A stretch of 43,004 nt of DNA from Nonomuraea terrae (GTDB lineage Bacteria; Actinomycetota; Actinomycetes; Streptosporangiales; Streptosporangiaceae), in NCBI RefSeq assembly GCF_004348995.1, contig NZ_SMKQ01000056.1, forward strand, positions 1-43,004, in the 5' to 3' direction. Shown one piece after another: positions 16,498 through 24,973 of this stretch. Each line of letters begins with the position of its first letter. Positions within the stretch are counted from its first letter, which is position 1. Both the position numbers and the translations under genes were made by a program. Under the pieces are notes generated by a model, which made no database searches, was not told the origin of the DNA, and worked only from the letters and a program-made list of their open reading frames with translations.

Positions 16498-16524
16498 CGG
16501 GGGCGGGCCCCCGGCTCGCCCCCG
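16498..16524. terminator. Bidirectional hairpin between bL37 and trpB2
   Basis: Arms CGGGGGCG and CGCCCCCG around an 11-base centre lie between converging genes, seven bases past the bL37 stop. Confidence 0.6.
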
Positions 16525-16530
16525 CAGCCG

Positions 16531-17841
16531 TCAGCCGGGAAGCTCGGTGAGCGCCTGCTCGATGCGCTCCTGCGGCAGCGTGTAGTCCTCCAGCTGCCCG
16601 GCCAGGTGACGGTCGTACGCGCCCATGTCGAAGTGCCCATGGCCGCACAGCGCCGTCAGGATGACCTTCTCCTCGCCGCTCTCCTTGCAGCGCAGCGCCT
16701 CGGCGATGGTCTCGGCCAGCGCGTGCGTGGGCTCCGGGGCGGGCACGATGCCCTCGGTCCTGGCGAAGCGGATGCCGGCCTCGAAACACTCGCGCTGCGA
16801 GCGGGTGACCGCCTCGAACAGGCCCAGCTCGTACACGTGCGACAGCAGCGGCGCCATCCCGTGGTAGCGCAGGCCGCCCGCGTGGATCGGGTCCGGCACG
16901 AACGAGTGACCCAGGGTGTGCATCTTGAGCAGCGGCGTCAGTCCGGCGGTGTCGCCGAAGTCGTAGGCGTACACGCCGCGGGTGAACGACGGGCAGGCCG
17001 CCGGCTCGACCGCGCGGAACACCGTCTTGATCTTTCCGGCCAGCTTGTCGCGCAGGAACGGGAAGGCGAGCCCGGCGAAGTTCGAGCCGCCGCCGGTGCA
17101 GCCGATGACCAGGTCCGGCATCTCGGGGAGCTGGGCGAGTGCCTCCTCCCCGATGACCGTCTGGTGCATGAGCACGTGGTTGAGCACCGAGCCGAGCGCG
17201 TACCGGGCGTCGGGCGTAGCCGCGGCCACCTCGACGGCCTCGCTGATGGCCATGCCCAGGCTGCCCGGGGAGTCCGGGTCGTCGGCCAGGGCCTTGCTGC
17301 CCGCTCCTGTGATGGGGGAGGGGCTCGCGTGCACCGTGGCGCCGTACACCCGCATGAGCGAGCGCCGGTACGGCTTCTGGTCGTACGACGCCCGTACCAT
17401 CCAGATCTGGCATTCCAACCCGAACTGGGCGCACGCGAACGCCAGGGCCGACCCCCACTGCCCCGCGCCCGTCTCGGTGGTGAGCAGCCGCACGCCCTCT
17501 TTCGCGTTGTAGTACGCCTGCGGCACGGCCGTGTTCGGCTTGTGGGACCCGGCGGGGGAGACGCCCTCGTACTTGTAGTAGATCCTGGCGGGCGTGCCCA
17601 GGGCCTTCTCCAGCCGGTGGGCCCGGATGAGCGGCGTCGGCCGCCACAGGCGGTAGACGTCCAGCACCTCCTGCGGGATCGGGATGTACCGCTCGGTGCT
17701 CACCTCCTGCCCGATCAGCTCCATCGGGAAGAGCGGCGCGAGGTCGTCGGGGCCTATGGGCTGCCGGGTGGCCGGGTGCAGCGGCGGAGGCGGCGGTGCC
17801 GGCAGATCGGGAACGATGTTGTACCAGTTGCTGGTCATCAT
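16531..17841 (-). CDS. Tryptophan synthase beta-like PLP enzyme (TrpB2 type)
   Basis: 436 aa, longer than TrpB1 and with the TrpB2 pattern. PLP Lys101 lies in [22 protein letters not shown] and the phosphate-binding [10 protein letters not shown] follow; CGHGHFD is near the C-terminus. TrpB2 converts indole (or another small substrate) and serine to tryptophan without a TrpA partner. No trp genes are nearby, in keeping with a stand-alone salvage or side-reaction role. Two consecutive ATG codons (17841, 17838) could each start it. It lies 87 bases after the uridine-kinase-like gene on the same strand. Family secure, physiological reaction less so. Confidence 0.9.
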   Translation of the reverse strand: MMTSNWYNIVPDLPAPPPPPLHPATRQPIGPDDLAPLFPMELIGQEVSTERYIPIPQEVLDVYRLWRPTPLIRAHRLEKALGTPARIYYKYEGVSPAGSHKPNTAVPQAYYNAKEGVRLLTTETGAGQWGSALAFACAQFGLECQIWMVRASYDQKPYRRSLMRVYGATVHASPSPITGAGSKALADDPDSPGSLGMAISEAVEVAAATPDARYALGSVLNHVLMHQTVIGEEALAQLPEMPDLVIGCTGGGSNFAGLAFPFLRDKLAGKIKTVFRAVEPAACPSFTRGVYAYDFGDTAGLTPLLKMHTLGHSFVPDPIHAGGLRYHGMAPLLSHVYELGLFEAVTRSQRECFEAGIRFARTEGIVPAPEPTHALAETIAEALRCKESGEEKVILTALCGHGHFDMGAYDRHLAGQLEDYTLPQERIEQALTELPG

Positions 17842-17928
17842 CGCTTCAGTCTGCGCCCGTCGCCCGCCCCGTTCCAGCCAGACGTGCCGAACCGTCGGCG
17901 GGTCGGCACGGCGGGCCGGCCCTGTCCG

Positions 17929-18555
17929 TCAGCGGACCAGCACGGCGGGCCGGTCCGGATGGTCCGCCCGCACCACCACGTCGGCCGTCTCCGCGGGCCG
18001 CACCTCGCGCTCGTACCGCTCGTACGCCGGCAACCGCCACCGCTCGTCCTCAGGCGTCCCCCGCTCCAGCGCGCCCCTGGACAACCACATGTGCACGCTC
18101 AGGTCGAACCCCAGCCACCGCCCCAGCAGCAGCGTCCCGTCCACCAGCACCACCCCGCCCGGCGGCACCTCCTCGTACGGCACCCGGTACGCCCGGTCCA
18201 CCCCGCTGTCCCACAACGCCGGCAACACCCGCCCCGATCCGCCGGGATCGAGCGGATCCAGCACCTCCCGCGCCAGCGCCTTGGCGTCGAGCCAGTCGTC
18301 GTAGAAGACGTCGGGATCGGTCCGGCCGTACTCCAGCCGCAGCGACGCGGGCCGCAGGAAGTCACCCGCGGACACCCGCAACGCCGCCCGCCCGCGCAGC
18401 CGCAGGGGCGCCACGAGCGCGTCGGCCAGCTCACCCGGCCGAGCGGCGGGCGCACCGTCGACGGCCACCCGCGTCCACGCCCCGGACGGCCGCGCGGAGA
18501 TCAGCTCGGCCAGCTCCTCGACGAGAGCCTCACGGGAGATCGGTCGCGCACGCAT
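17929..18555 (-). CDS. Uridine kinase-like protein with degenerate P-loop
   Basis: 208 aa from ATG 18555 (GTG 18558 is equally possible). Resembles actinomycete proteins annotated as uridine kinase: RVAVDGAPAARPGELADAL near the N-terminus, SAGDFLRPASLRLEYGRTDPDVFYDDWLD in the middle and VVLVDGTLLLGRWLGFDLSVH later. The P-loop position reads VDGAPAARPGEL and lacks the GK[S/T] of Walker A, so ATP binding by the usual route is doubtful. This change seems common to the subfamily as I remember it. The frame is open further upstream but the extension looks non-coding. Enzyme activity unproven. Confidence 0.75.
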   Translation of the reverse strand: MRARPISREALVEELAELISARPSGAWTRVAVDGAPAARPGELADALVAPLRLRGRAALRVSAGDFLRPASLRLEYGRTDPDVFYDDWLDAKALAREVLDPLDPGGSGRVLPALWDSGVDRAYRVPYEEVPPGGVVLVDGTLLLGRWLGFDLSVHMWLSRGALERGTPEDERWRLPAYERYEREVRPAETADVVVRADHPDRPAVLVR

Positions 18556-18796
18556 CACCCCCAGCTTACGGGCGATCTTGGGAGGGCTTTGCGCCGCCAT
18601 GGCGCTCACCAGCCTTCCAAGGCCGAAGGCCGAGCCAACGATCAGCCAGAGCCGCGCGGGATGGCCGCCGGCCACGCTCCACTGGGCTGCCCATGATCGG
18701 GCGGCGTTCCGACATGAAGCCACGCACGGCGGGGCAGTCACGCCGGGACGTATGCACATGAGCGGCACCGATCAACGGACAAGATCGGATAACAGT

Positions 18797-18835
18797 AAGG
18801 CCCAGGCTCGGAATCATCTCCCTGACCTGGGCCTT
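18797..18835 (-). terminator. Terminator after tRNA-Gly
   Basis: Perfect 10-bp arms AAGGCCCAGG and CCTGGGCCTT separated by 19 bases, seven bases beyond the tRNA-Gly 3' end on its strand. Confidence 0.65.
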
Positions 18836-18841
18836 CGTGCG

Positions 18842-18915
18842 TGGAGCGGACGACGGGAATCGAACCCGCGTAGCTAGTTTGGAAGACTAGGGCTCTACCA
18901 TTGAGCTACGTCCGC
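18842..18915 (-). tRNA. tRNA-Gly (anticodon TCC)
   Basis: Folds as a complete cloverleaf: acceptor GCGGACG/CGTCCGC, D-arm GCTC/GAGC, anticodon stem CTAGT/ACTAG with loop CTTCCAA (anticodon TCC), T-arm GCGGG-TTCGATT-CCCGT. Discriminator T and an encoded CCA are included. It reads GGA codons. Confidence 0.96.
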
Positions 18916-19004
18916 GCGAACCGGTCGAACTCTGGTTTAGACTTCATCCGGTCGTCAGAGCGTAAGCGTACCGGAGACGCGGAGCGCTTGCGTACTCGAC
19001 GATA

Positions 19005-19081
19005 CGGGGCGTGGCGCAGCTTGGCAGCGCGCTTGCTTTGGGAGCAAGAAGTCGCAGGTTCAAATCCTGTCGCCCCGACCA
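19005..19081 (+). tRNA. tRNA-Pro (anticodon TGG), probable island attachment site
   Basis: Cloverleaf with acceptor CGGGGCG/CGCCCCG, anticodon stem CTTGC/GCAAG and loop TTTGGGA (anticodon TGG), T-arm GCAGG-TTCAAAT-CCTGT, discriminator A and encoded CCA. Its last 31 bases plus one (19051-19082) recur at 27570-27601, so an element appears to have integrated into its 3' end. Confidence 0.96.
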
Positions 19082-19082
19082 G
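19051..19082 (+). repeat. Left att-like direct repeat (tRNA-Pro 3' end)
   Basis: GTCGCAGGTTCAAATCCTGT followed by CGCCCCGACCAG. Matches 27570-27601 in 31 of 32 positions (A19063 versus C27582). Use of the tRNA T-arm and 3' end is the classic tyrosine-integrase target. Confidence 0.75.
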
Positions 19083-19087
19083 GCCAG

Positions 19088-19114
19088 AGGCCCCTCCCGA
19101 TCCGGGAGGGGCCT
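19088..19114 (+). terminator. Terminator after tRNA-Pro
   Basis: Perfect 12-bp arms AGGCCCCTCCCG and CGGGAGGGGCCT with a 3-base loop, then TCT. It lies just downstream of the left att-like repeat. Confidence 0.75.
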
Positions 19115-19307
19115 TCTGGTGCCGCCGCCCTACGGGTCCTCTGACCTGGAGGCCCAGAGGTGGGACGGGCGAAAGGCTGCCGACGAAGGCCGGTGGTTTG
19201 TCCAGCATGTGCGGGCTGGCTGCTACGGACATTGTGGTGGAACGGCGTCGCAGGGAAGGCGCATAAGTCCACGTCGGCCGCGCTTGGACGGCGTGGGATG
19301 TCCAGCT

Positions 19308-20051
19308 TCATGCTTCCCCGTCGAAGCGCCTCCATCGGAATCCATGCGCGCCCAGCGGCGTCAGCAGCTCCCGCTTCAGCGCGGCGAAGGCGACGACGGC
19401 TTCGGTCTCGTCACTGCTGATTTGCGCGAGCAGGCCCGGCGCCACAAAGAACTTTTCGGCGGTGTAAGTCGGCATGAACGGGTTCAAGGGCACGGGACGC
19501 AGCATGTCCCACAACGTGTCAAGGCGCTCGGTCGGCATGCAGTAGCTCCATGCCTGGTAGGGCGCGGCATTCATGGCTCCGAAGAGTGTGAACTGCAGGA
19601 GGAAGCGACTCAGCGGCTCCTCCTCAAGGGAGGTTTCCGGATCTGATCCATCAGGGTCTTCGGTGTGCCACACGCGGGGGTCGGCTGCGCTCGGTCCTTC
19701 TAACGGCCACGGGATCGACCAGTCCATGGAGGCCCCGTTCCACATGGCGAAGACCAGCCGGTCGCCGAGCGGTCCGGTAGCGCGTCGGGGCTGTTCCAGC
19801 ACTGGGTCGTGAAATCTGTGGAGTACTGGGCGTACGCGGGCCAAGCGATGGAAGGCCGCCAGTGCCTCCGGCACGTCGGCTAGATCGTCCGCCATGCTCT
19901 CCTCCTCCACCGGTTCCGACGCTTCGGCGGGGAACCAGCCAAGGACGAGCTCCTCCAGAGCCCGGATCGCATCCGTGCCCACATGGTCAACCCAGCCGAT
20001 ACCCGGCACAGGCCAGGTTGCCGCTTCGGTGATCACGGGCGGATGCGGCAT
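19308..20051 (-). CDS. Hypothetical protein (247 aa)
   Basis: I do not recognise this protein. From ATG 20051 it begins MPHPPVITEAATWPVPGIGW and is acidic overall, with many Trp and Pro residues: WNGASMDWSIPWPL near residue 105 and an acidic SDPETSLEEEP stretch near 137. No signal peptide, membrane helix or known catalytic motif is visible. The Trp-rich, acidic, soluble character recalls immunity-type or SMI1/KNR4-like proteins of mobile regions, but that is only an impression. First gene inside the tRNA-Pro island, divergent from the gene at 20387. Coding is supported by a long frame with third-position GC bias. Confidence 0.6.
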   Translation of the reverse strand: MPHPPVITEAATWPVPGIGWVDHVGTDAIRALEELVLGWFPAEASEPVEEESMADDLADVPEALAAFHRLARVRPVLHRFHDPVLEQPRRATGPLGDRLVFAMWNGASMDWSIPWPLEGPSAADPRVWHTEDPDGSDPETSLEEEPLSRFLLQFTLFGAMNAAPYQAWSYCMPTERLDTLWDMLRPVPLNPFMPTYTAEKFFVAPGLLAQISSDETEAVVAFAALKRELLTPLGAHGFRWRRFDGEA

Positions 20052-20386
20052 GCGGTGGCCCCACTATGTGCGTTCTGGATCACGATGGCTCTCCACGAGT
20101 TGGCAGGTCGACTGGCGTCAACGGTGGTGTTTTGTGTAGCACAGGCGATCACTAGCGCTCATCGAGACGAAGATCAGATCATATAGTGCCCGCACTGTGC
20201 CGAACATGCGTCGGCGGGTGAAGGCTCACAAGATGTCCCAGCGGTCCCCACTGTCCCAACGCCCTTGTTGACCAGCGCAAAGGCGAGCGATCTACAGGGA
20301 CACAGCGGAATGGCGGCTGTCCCGGCTGTCTCTGTGAGAATCGTCCAGCTCTTGCTGCCTCCCGTCGTGAACGACAAGATCACCCC
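20052..20386. other. Intergenic region between two divergent hypothetical genes
   Basis: 335 bases with no gene I can support. Contains GTCCCCACTGTCCCAACG and related GTCCC-rich runs (20234-20265, 20315-20330) and an AT-richer stretch at 20160-20185. It must hold the two divergent promoters. Confidence 0.4.
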
Positions 20387-21088
20387 GTGGCTGACTACGA
20401 GCAGGTGGCCGATGTCTTAGGGAACACCACCTGGATCACCTGGTGTACGGGCTCCACCCTGGACGATGTCCTCGCCCTCTACGGCGGAGGCTGGAACCTG
20501 CCGATGACGGCCACATTTGGCGAGGCTGATGAGGTCGCCCATCTTGGCATCGAGGAGGGGATACCGGTCCTCTTCGCTGGTGCGCTCGGCCATGGGGTCG
20601 TTCTTATGGAACCAGGGCTGCCTTGCGTGGGAACCGACGAGCGGATTCGCCTCTCCTCGGCAGGTGTGTGCCTGGACGTCGGCTGGAGTGACTTCGGTCC
20701 ACCGCACGTCACGTACAGGGAGAAGGGGCACGTCGTGGTGGCCTTCGAGGGCATCGCGTGGGAGTACGACGCCACGCCCGACCAGGAGACGGTGGAGCGC
20801 TGGATGAGCACCACCCCCGGCGGATTGGAAGGGTGGCAGAACAATTACGGCACGGCGTCGCTGATGACGGTGGAGGCCATCATGGGCGCGCCCATGGATG
20901 AGCAGTGGCTGGCGCGAGAACACACCTGCATAACGGGTAGAAGGTCTGGTTCGGAGCGTCCTCGTGCACGCTCGGTGAGCCTGGGAGAGCTGCTGAAACA
21001 TGTTGCAGCGCCTGTCCCGCGCGAAGGACGGCCTGAAACGACGGGCGAAGCTTCGAACAGCCCTGGTAGCGGTCACCCGCCTGCTTGA
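20387..21088 (+). CDS. Hypothetical protein, possibly DUF6461-like, with altered C-terminus
   Basis: 233 aa from GTG 20387. The N-terminal 180 residues (NTTWITWCTGSTLDDVLALYGG ... GVVLMEPGLPCVGTDERIRLSSAGVCLDVGW ... HVVVAFEGIAWEYDATP) recall actinomycete DUF6461 proteins, which start with a WC-x-T-x-x-G...DEVLxxLGG pattern; this is a memory-based match of moderate strength. After about residue 185 the chain becomes Arg/Pro/Ser-rich and unlike a folded domain. That tail runs antisense to what looks like a transposase fragment (20970-21132), so the gene probably lost its natural end to an insertion and reads into it. Function unknown; may be non-functional. Confidence 0.5.
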   Translation: MADYEQVADVLGNTTWITWCTGSTLDDVLALYGGGWNLPMTATFGEADEVAHLGIEEGIPVLFAGALGHGVVLMEPGLPCVGTDERIRLSSAGVCLDVGWSDFGPPHVTYREKGHVVVAFEGIAWEYDATPDQETVERWMSTTPGGLEGWQNNYGTASLMTVEAIMGAPMDEQWLAREHTCITGRRSGSERPRARSVSLGELLKHVAAPVPREGRPETTGEASNSPGSGHPPA

Positions 21089-21132
21089 CGTTCTGCTCGA
21101 CAATCGCGGTGAATGATCTCGAACGCAGGCGT
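20970..21132 (-). pseudogene. Degenerate transposase fragment, ISL3-like
   Basis: On the minus strand one frame gives TPAFEIIHRD and the next gives NVKQAGDRYQGCSKLRPSFQ followed by AVLRAGQAL. Together these imitate the ISL3-family stretch I remember as P-x-V-E-I-I-C-R-D-R ... QVADRWHLLxNLxxAxxxVLxxH. A frameshift separates the two pieces and nothing longer is preserved. It overlaps the 3' end of the gene at 20387. The match is by eye and short. Confidence 0.35.
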
Positions 21133-21237
21133 ACGTCGGCGGAGGCGAGGGAAAGGCTGGGCAGGGGCTGAACGCCAGTGAATCCTCGCTGATGCCTCGT
21201 CAAGCGAACGCCCTGCGACGGGATGCTGCACAGGGTG

Positions 21238-21333
21238 GCAGGAGCCTGGCGCCCCGTAGCCACGCCCTTGATAGGCCAGGCCAATCCAAGACCCGGTTCC
21301 CACGGTCCTGGCGATGGTGAAGTCGATGGCCAC
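21238..21333 (-). pseudogene. Possible GNAT acetyltransferase fragment
   Basis: Minus-strand MAIDFTIARTVGTGSWIGLAYQGRGYG resembles the acetyl-CoA-binding core of RimJ/RimL-type acetyltransferases (GSWLGxxxQGxGxGxE). It ends abruptly, with no recognisable remainder on either side. Most of 21089-21466 is otherwise without a gene I can support. Confidence 0.35.
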
Positions 21334-21466
21334 AAGTTCTGCAGACCCAGGGCGACGTGTATCGCGTCAGAACCTCACCCCACGTGCGGGAGTTTGACGC
21401 CCCACAGGCGATGGGGACGGACAGAAATGGCGTGTGCGTCCAAAACAGAGAGTGGGGCGGCGCAGT

Positions 21467-22618
21467 TCAGCCGGTGCCGGGATTCCAGGTGACTGTCTCC
21501 AGATTGCTTAAGTCGTCCACGGCGACGCGGTCCTCGCGGGCCAAGGCCTGAATCATGGTCGCGGCCTCGTCGCGCGTGACGTACCGGCCTCGGGAACGGT
21601 GGTGGGTGGGCTCGGGCGTCTCCAGCCAGAGCCTCGGCTCGCCGGGCCCTTGCCACCTCATCTGAACGACGCCTTCCGACCTTCCGACAAAGACCAGGTA
21701 ATTGCCATCGATGGGTGCTAGCGCGTCCAGCCACCCCAGGCACTCCTCCAGAGAAGCGGGGTGGTGGCCGTGGTGGCGGCGCATCATCAGCATGTGCTCG
21801 GGCGGCCGCCGCACCTCCAAGGCAGCAGGATCGAAGTCGGCGCCGCCGAACAACGGGCCGAAAATAGCCCAGGCCGAAAGCCGGGGGATGTCTACATCGA
21901 TGACCTCGGCCTTACCTGAAATCTGGAGCGTCCCGCGCAGCCGATCCCACTCGCGATGCAGCCGCAGATCGTGGCCGCGTGTGTCCATGACCGACAGCCG
22001 GACATCGTCCGGCAGGACGGGCAGATCCTGCTCCAACACCATCCTCGCCTTCACCAGCGCCGACTTCGAACTGCTGCGGCTGTGACGGTTGTGCCGATAC
22101 ACGCCGCCTTTGCCATCGTCCAGGCGCCGCACGTCGGCCCTCGACGACGGCTCGCGGGTCCAGTCGTGGTGCCGGACGGCCAAGTTCTTGCCGATCACAC
22201 CCGGCCAGAAGGCCTCGTACTCCTCGCCATCAACGGCCTCAGAGCGATGCACCGGGATGACCTGCATCCCGCGGTCCGCAAACGGCGTGTTCTTGAAGAA
22301 GGGGCTGTGCCCGGGACCGAGCAGAACGGCCCGGTCCAGTGCGAACCCCGAAACCTCTATCGGGCGCAGCCGAACGATCGAACCGAGGTCATCGGCGTCC
22401 GCCAGATCGTCCACGGCGTCCAGCAGTGCGCCCGCGACATCGTCGCGGTAGCCCTTGTTGGCATGGATCACCAGGACCCGATCGCCGCGGATCTGGTGCA
22501 CGAAAACCCCTACCCAACTGCTCTCCATCAAGACGTCGTGGTGGCCGACCCGCGCGGGCACCGCGGGACCAGGGCGGCCTTCCTGGATCAGCTCTGCGAG
22601 AGGAACACCATCAACCAT
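21467..22618 (-). CDS. Hypothetical protein (383 aa)
   Basis: I do not recognise this protein. ATG 22618 is preferred; the frame extends upstream but the extension is Arg/Pro-rich and overlaps a transposase relic. The N-terminal half (VGVFVHQIRGDRVLVIHANKG, SPFFKNTPFADRGMQVIPVHRSEA) and the C-terminal half (SLEECLGWLDALAPIDGNYLVFVGRSEGVVQMRW ... RYVTRDEAATMIQALAREDR) look like two separate soluble alpha/beta domains. QVIPVHRSE is faintly like suppressor-of-fused domains and the C-terminal half like small immunity proteins; neither is firm. No signal or membrane segment. Island gene. Confidence 0.55.
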   Translation of the reverse strand: MVDGVPLAELIQEGRPGPAVPARVGHHDVLMESSWVGVFVHQIRGDRVLVIHANKGYRDDVAGALLDAVDDLADADDLGSIVRLRPIEVSGFALDRAVLLGPGHSPFFKNTPFADRGMQVIPVHRSEAVDGEEYEAFWPGVIGKNLAVRHHDWTREPSSRADVRRLDDGKGGVYRHNRHSRSSSKSALVKARMVLEQDLPVLPDDVRLSVMDTRGHDLRLHREWDRLRGTLQISGKAEVIDVDIPRLSAWAIFGPLFGGADFDPAALEVRRPPEHMLMMRRHHGHHPASLEECLGWLDALAPIDGNYLVFVGRSEGVVQMRWQGPGEPRLWLETPEPTHHRSRGRYVTRDEAATMIQALAREDRVAVDDLSNLETVTWNPGTG

Positions 22619-22749
22619 GCGAGACAACCTAAGCGCGTATCCAGAAGTTCTGCGCGTAACAGGATGTGAGATCGCCGGGACAGGCAGGTATTGACAGGGG
22701 CTTCGCCGGGGCTTGGATCGAGGTTGCTCAGACCGTCTTTCCTGCCCCG

Positions 22750-22912
22750 GCGAGGTCGTGGTCAGTATGCTCCCGACGCCGCGATCGAGCACCTGCAGAC
22801 GGAGGTACGCGGCCGCTGGCGGCAGGCGATGCGGGCAGTGATGGTGCTGTTGTCGCTGCACGGACTGTCGGTTGCGCAGATCGCTGACCTGCTCGGCTGC
22901 GACCCGGGCGTG
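22750..22912 (+). pseudogene. IS630-like transposase N-terminal fragment
   Basis: Plus-strand HLQTEVRGRWRQAMRAVMVL then LSLHGLSVAQIADLLGCDP is the helix-turn-helix found at the start of IS630-type transposases (RxRWRxxxRxxxxL...GxSVAxIAxxLGCDPxTVRRW). After GCDP the frame becomes GVSCTPGGAAAVARRRRRW, so the rest is lost by frameshift or deletion. The remainder of 22619-22975 holds no gene I can support. Confidence 0.55.
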
Positions 22913-22975
22913 AGTTGCACACCCGGCGGGGCGGCAGCAGTGGCCCGGCGGCGGCGCCGATGGGGCTTTTCGCTT

Positions 22976-23617
22976 CTACTCATCCGAGGACACCAATCCT
23001 GAGCGGTAGGCATGGATCGCGGCTTGGACACGAGTGCGCACGCCGATCTTAGACAGGACACGCGACACGTGGATCTTGACCGTGCCGGCGGCGATGCGCA
23101 GCTCCCCGGCGATCTCGGCGTTGGACCGGCCCAACGCGACCAGGCGGAGGACCTCCGTTTCCCGGATCGTCAGCTCCCGGCCATGGCCTCGCACCGGTGG
23201 GGTGGCGAAGCGGCGCACGAGCCTGCGGGTGACCTGCGGGTCGATCAGTCCCTGACCGCGGTGAGCCGCGCGTATCGCTGCCCGATAGAGGTCGGGGTCG
23301 CCGTCCTTGAGCAGGAAGCCCACGGCGCCCGCTTCGAGTGCCCCGAAGAGGTATTCGTCGGTGTCGAACGTGGTCAGCGCGATGATCGGCCTATCCGGCG
23401 CCCGCGCCGTCAGCCGCCGGATCGCCGTGATCCCGTCCGTGCCCGGCATCCGCAGGTCCGTGAGGATCACGTCCGGCTGGTGCTCGCGCGCCATGCTGAT
23501 CAGCTCGGCCCCGTCACGCGCGGCACCGAGGAAGGCGATGTCGGGCTCATGGCTGAGCAACTGCCGCAGGCCCTCGCGGGCGAGATGCTGGTCGTCGGCG
23601 ATCAGCAGCCGGATCAC
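22976..23617 (-). CDS. NarL/LuxR-type response regulator
   Basis: 213 aa. Receiver domain (1-120) with acidic pair Asp8-Asp9, phospho-acceptor Asp54 in ILTDLRMPG, Thr/Ser switch in LTTF, and Lys in GFLLKD; LuxR-type helix-turn-helix (about 148-205; TIRETEVLRLVALGRSNAEIAGEL ... GTVKIHVSRVLSKIG). All key residues are intact. Its GTG start overlaps the kinase stop in a GTGA junction, showing translational coupling and pairing with the kinase. Target genes probably include its own operon. Very secure. Confidence 0.95.
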   Translation of the reverse strand: MIRLLIADDQHLAREGLRQLLSHEPDIAFLGAARDGAELISMAREHQPDVILTDLRMPGTDGITAIRRLTARAPDRPIIALTTFDTDEYLFGALEAGAVGFLLKDGDPDLYRAAIRAAHRGQGLIDPQVTRRLVRRFATPPVRGHGRELTIRETEVLRLVALGRSNAEIAGELRIAAGTVKIHVSRVLSKIGVRTRVQAAIHAYRSGLVSSDE

Positions 23618-24963
23618 GGGACCACCTGCCGGGCCGGATGACTGTACGCAGAGGACATCGTGGAAGGGCCGGGTTCTGCACCGCCGGCCGTCACCGCTGA
23701 TCTGTGCTCGTCACGCGCATGCGGAGGGAGCACGGGCAGGCTGACGCGCACCCGCCAGCCCGCCCTGCCGTGCCGGCCGATGTGGCAGTGCCCTCCGAGC
23801 GCCGCCACACGCTCGCGCATGCCCGCCAGGCCATGCCCACCGCGGTGCCCACCGCGGTGCCCACCGCGGTGCCCACCGCGGTGGCCACCGCTCAGAACAC
23901 CGTCGCCGGCCGCTTCGCCGCCGGCCGACGGCCGGGGCGGGCCTGGGTCGTCGATGGTGACGACGACCCGGCTGCTCACCGCACGGACCGTGACCGAGGC
24001 CAGCGCGGCCGTGGAGTGCCGCGCCACATTGGTCAGCGCCTCCTGCACGATCCGGTAGGCGCAGGCCGCCGTCTCGGGGTGGACGGTGCTGTCAAGGCGA
24101 GGGTCGACCTCCAGGGCGACGGCCAATTCCGGCCCGCCACTGCGTTCCGCCAGCGCGGGCAAGTCGGCGAGGCCTCCGCTGTAAGCGTGGTCCTCGCGGT
24201 CCGATCGCACCAAGGTCGCCAGCAGTGCCCGAATCTCGGCCAGCGCCTCGGCCGACAGACCGGCGATCCCGGCCAGCGCGCGGTCGGCCTCGCAGTCGTG
24301 ACCGGTCAGCGCCCGCCTGGCACCGACCGCCTGCAGCCTGATCGCGCTGAGGTGATGCCCGACGACGTCATGAACCTCCCGGGCGATCCGCGCGGCCTCC
24401 TGCGAGCGTGCCTGCTCCTCCCGGGCACGCTGTAGCCGCGCGGCCTGCACGGCGCGGTCGGCCCGCAGCCGCAGCGCGTACCCGACGGCGACCGGCGCCG
24501 CGCCCGCCGCCGCATAGACGGACACGGTAGCGAGGTCCGGCACAGACATGCCCCCGAGGCCTGCCGCCACCGCCCAGACGACCGAGCCGATCAGGAGTAC
24601 CGAGCGCAGCCGATGGCGGTGGTAGGCCGCCGAGGCGACGATCAGGCCCAGGACCCAGATCCCGGCGTCGCGCTCCAGCGCGAGGCCGAGCGCGAGCATC
24701 ACCATCGCGGACGCAACTACTGCCGTCAGCGGCAGCCGCCTGCGCAGCGCCAGCGGCGCGCAGGCGGCCAGAATCGGCGGCGCCCACGCCGCCGCGCCCA
24801 CATCGGTAATCTCGGCAGGCTGACCGCGCCACCATTCGTCCAGTGCCGACACTGCCAGCGCGATGATCGCCACGGCGCAGGCGAGCAGGGCGTCGCGGCC
24901 CATGAGCGGCATACGTCGCCAGACGCCGGTCAGAAAGGGGCGGAAAGCCGCTGGTCGTCTCAC
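23614..24963 (-). CDS. NarL-type sensor histidine kinase with repeat-expanded ATP lid
   Basis: 449 aa. N-terminal membrane part with about five helices (residues 24-165), then HisKA_3 dimerisation domain with phospho-acceptor His198 in AREVHDVVGHHLS, and a HATPase_c domain (N box RIVQEALTNVARHS, G1 VTIDDPGPP, G2 GGHGLAGMRERVAALGG). Between G1 and G2, in the ATP lid, the sequence GGHR is repeated in tandem (encoded by 23835-23892). The C-terminal 30 residues after LPVLPP are a disordered tail. Lies 10 bases after the hydrolase gene and overlaps the response regulator, forming a three-gene operon. Signal probably comes from the envelope. Confidence 0.94.
   Translation of the reverse strand: MRRPAAFRPFLTGVWRRMPLMGRDALLACAVAIIALAVSALDEWWRGQPAEITDVGAAAWAPPILAACAPLALRRRLPLTAVVASAMVMLALGLALERDAGIWVLGLIVASAAYHRHRLRSVLLIGSVVWAVAAGLGGMSVPDLATVSVYAAAGAAPVAVGYALRLRADRAVQAARLQRAREEQARSQEAARIAREVHDVVGHHLSAIRLQAVGARRALTGHDCEADRALAGIAGLSAEALAEIRALLATLVRSDREDHAYSGGLADLPALAERSGGPELAVALEVDPRLDSTVHPETAACAYRIVQEALTNVARHSTAALASVTVRAVSSRVVVTIDDPGPPRPSAGGEAAGDGVLSGGHRGGHRGGHRGGHRGGHGLAGMRERVAALGGHCHIGRHGRAGWRVRVSLPVLPPHARDEHRSAVTAGGAEPGPSTMSSAYSHPARQVVP
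23835..23892 (+). repeat. Tandem 12-bp repeat inside the sensor kinase gene
   Basis: Four perfect copies of GCCCACCGCGGT (23835-23882) plus a partial, mutated fifth. In the kinase frame each copy adds four residues (Gly-Gly-His-Arg), so copy-number changes keep the reading frame. Confidence 0.9.
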
Positions 24964-24973
24964 GCGCCCAGTA

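Noticed and set aside
18556..18768. N-terminal extension of the uridine-kinase-like protein up to 18768
   Set aside because: The extra residues show no family similarity and no ribosome site; the typical start is near 18555.
23835..23892. CRISPR-like repeats
   Set aside because: The copies are directly adjacent with no spacers and lie inside a coding frame.
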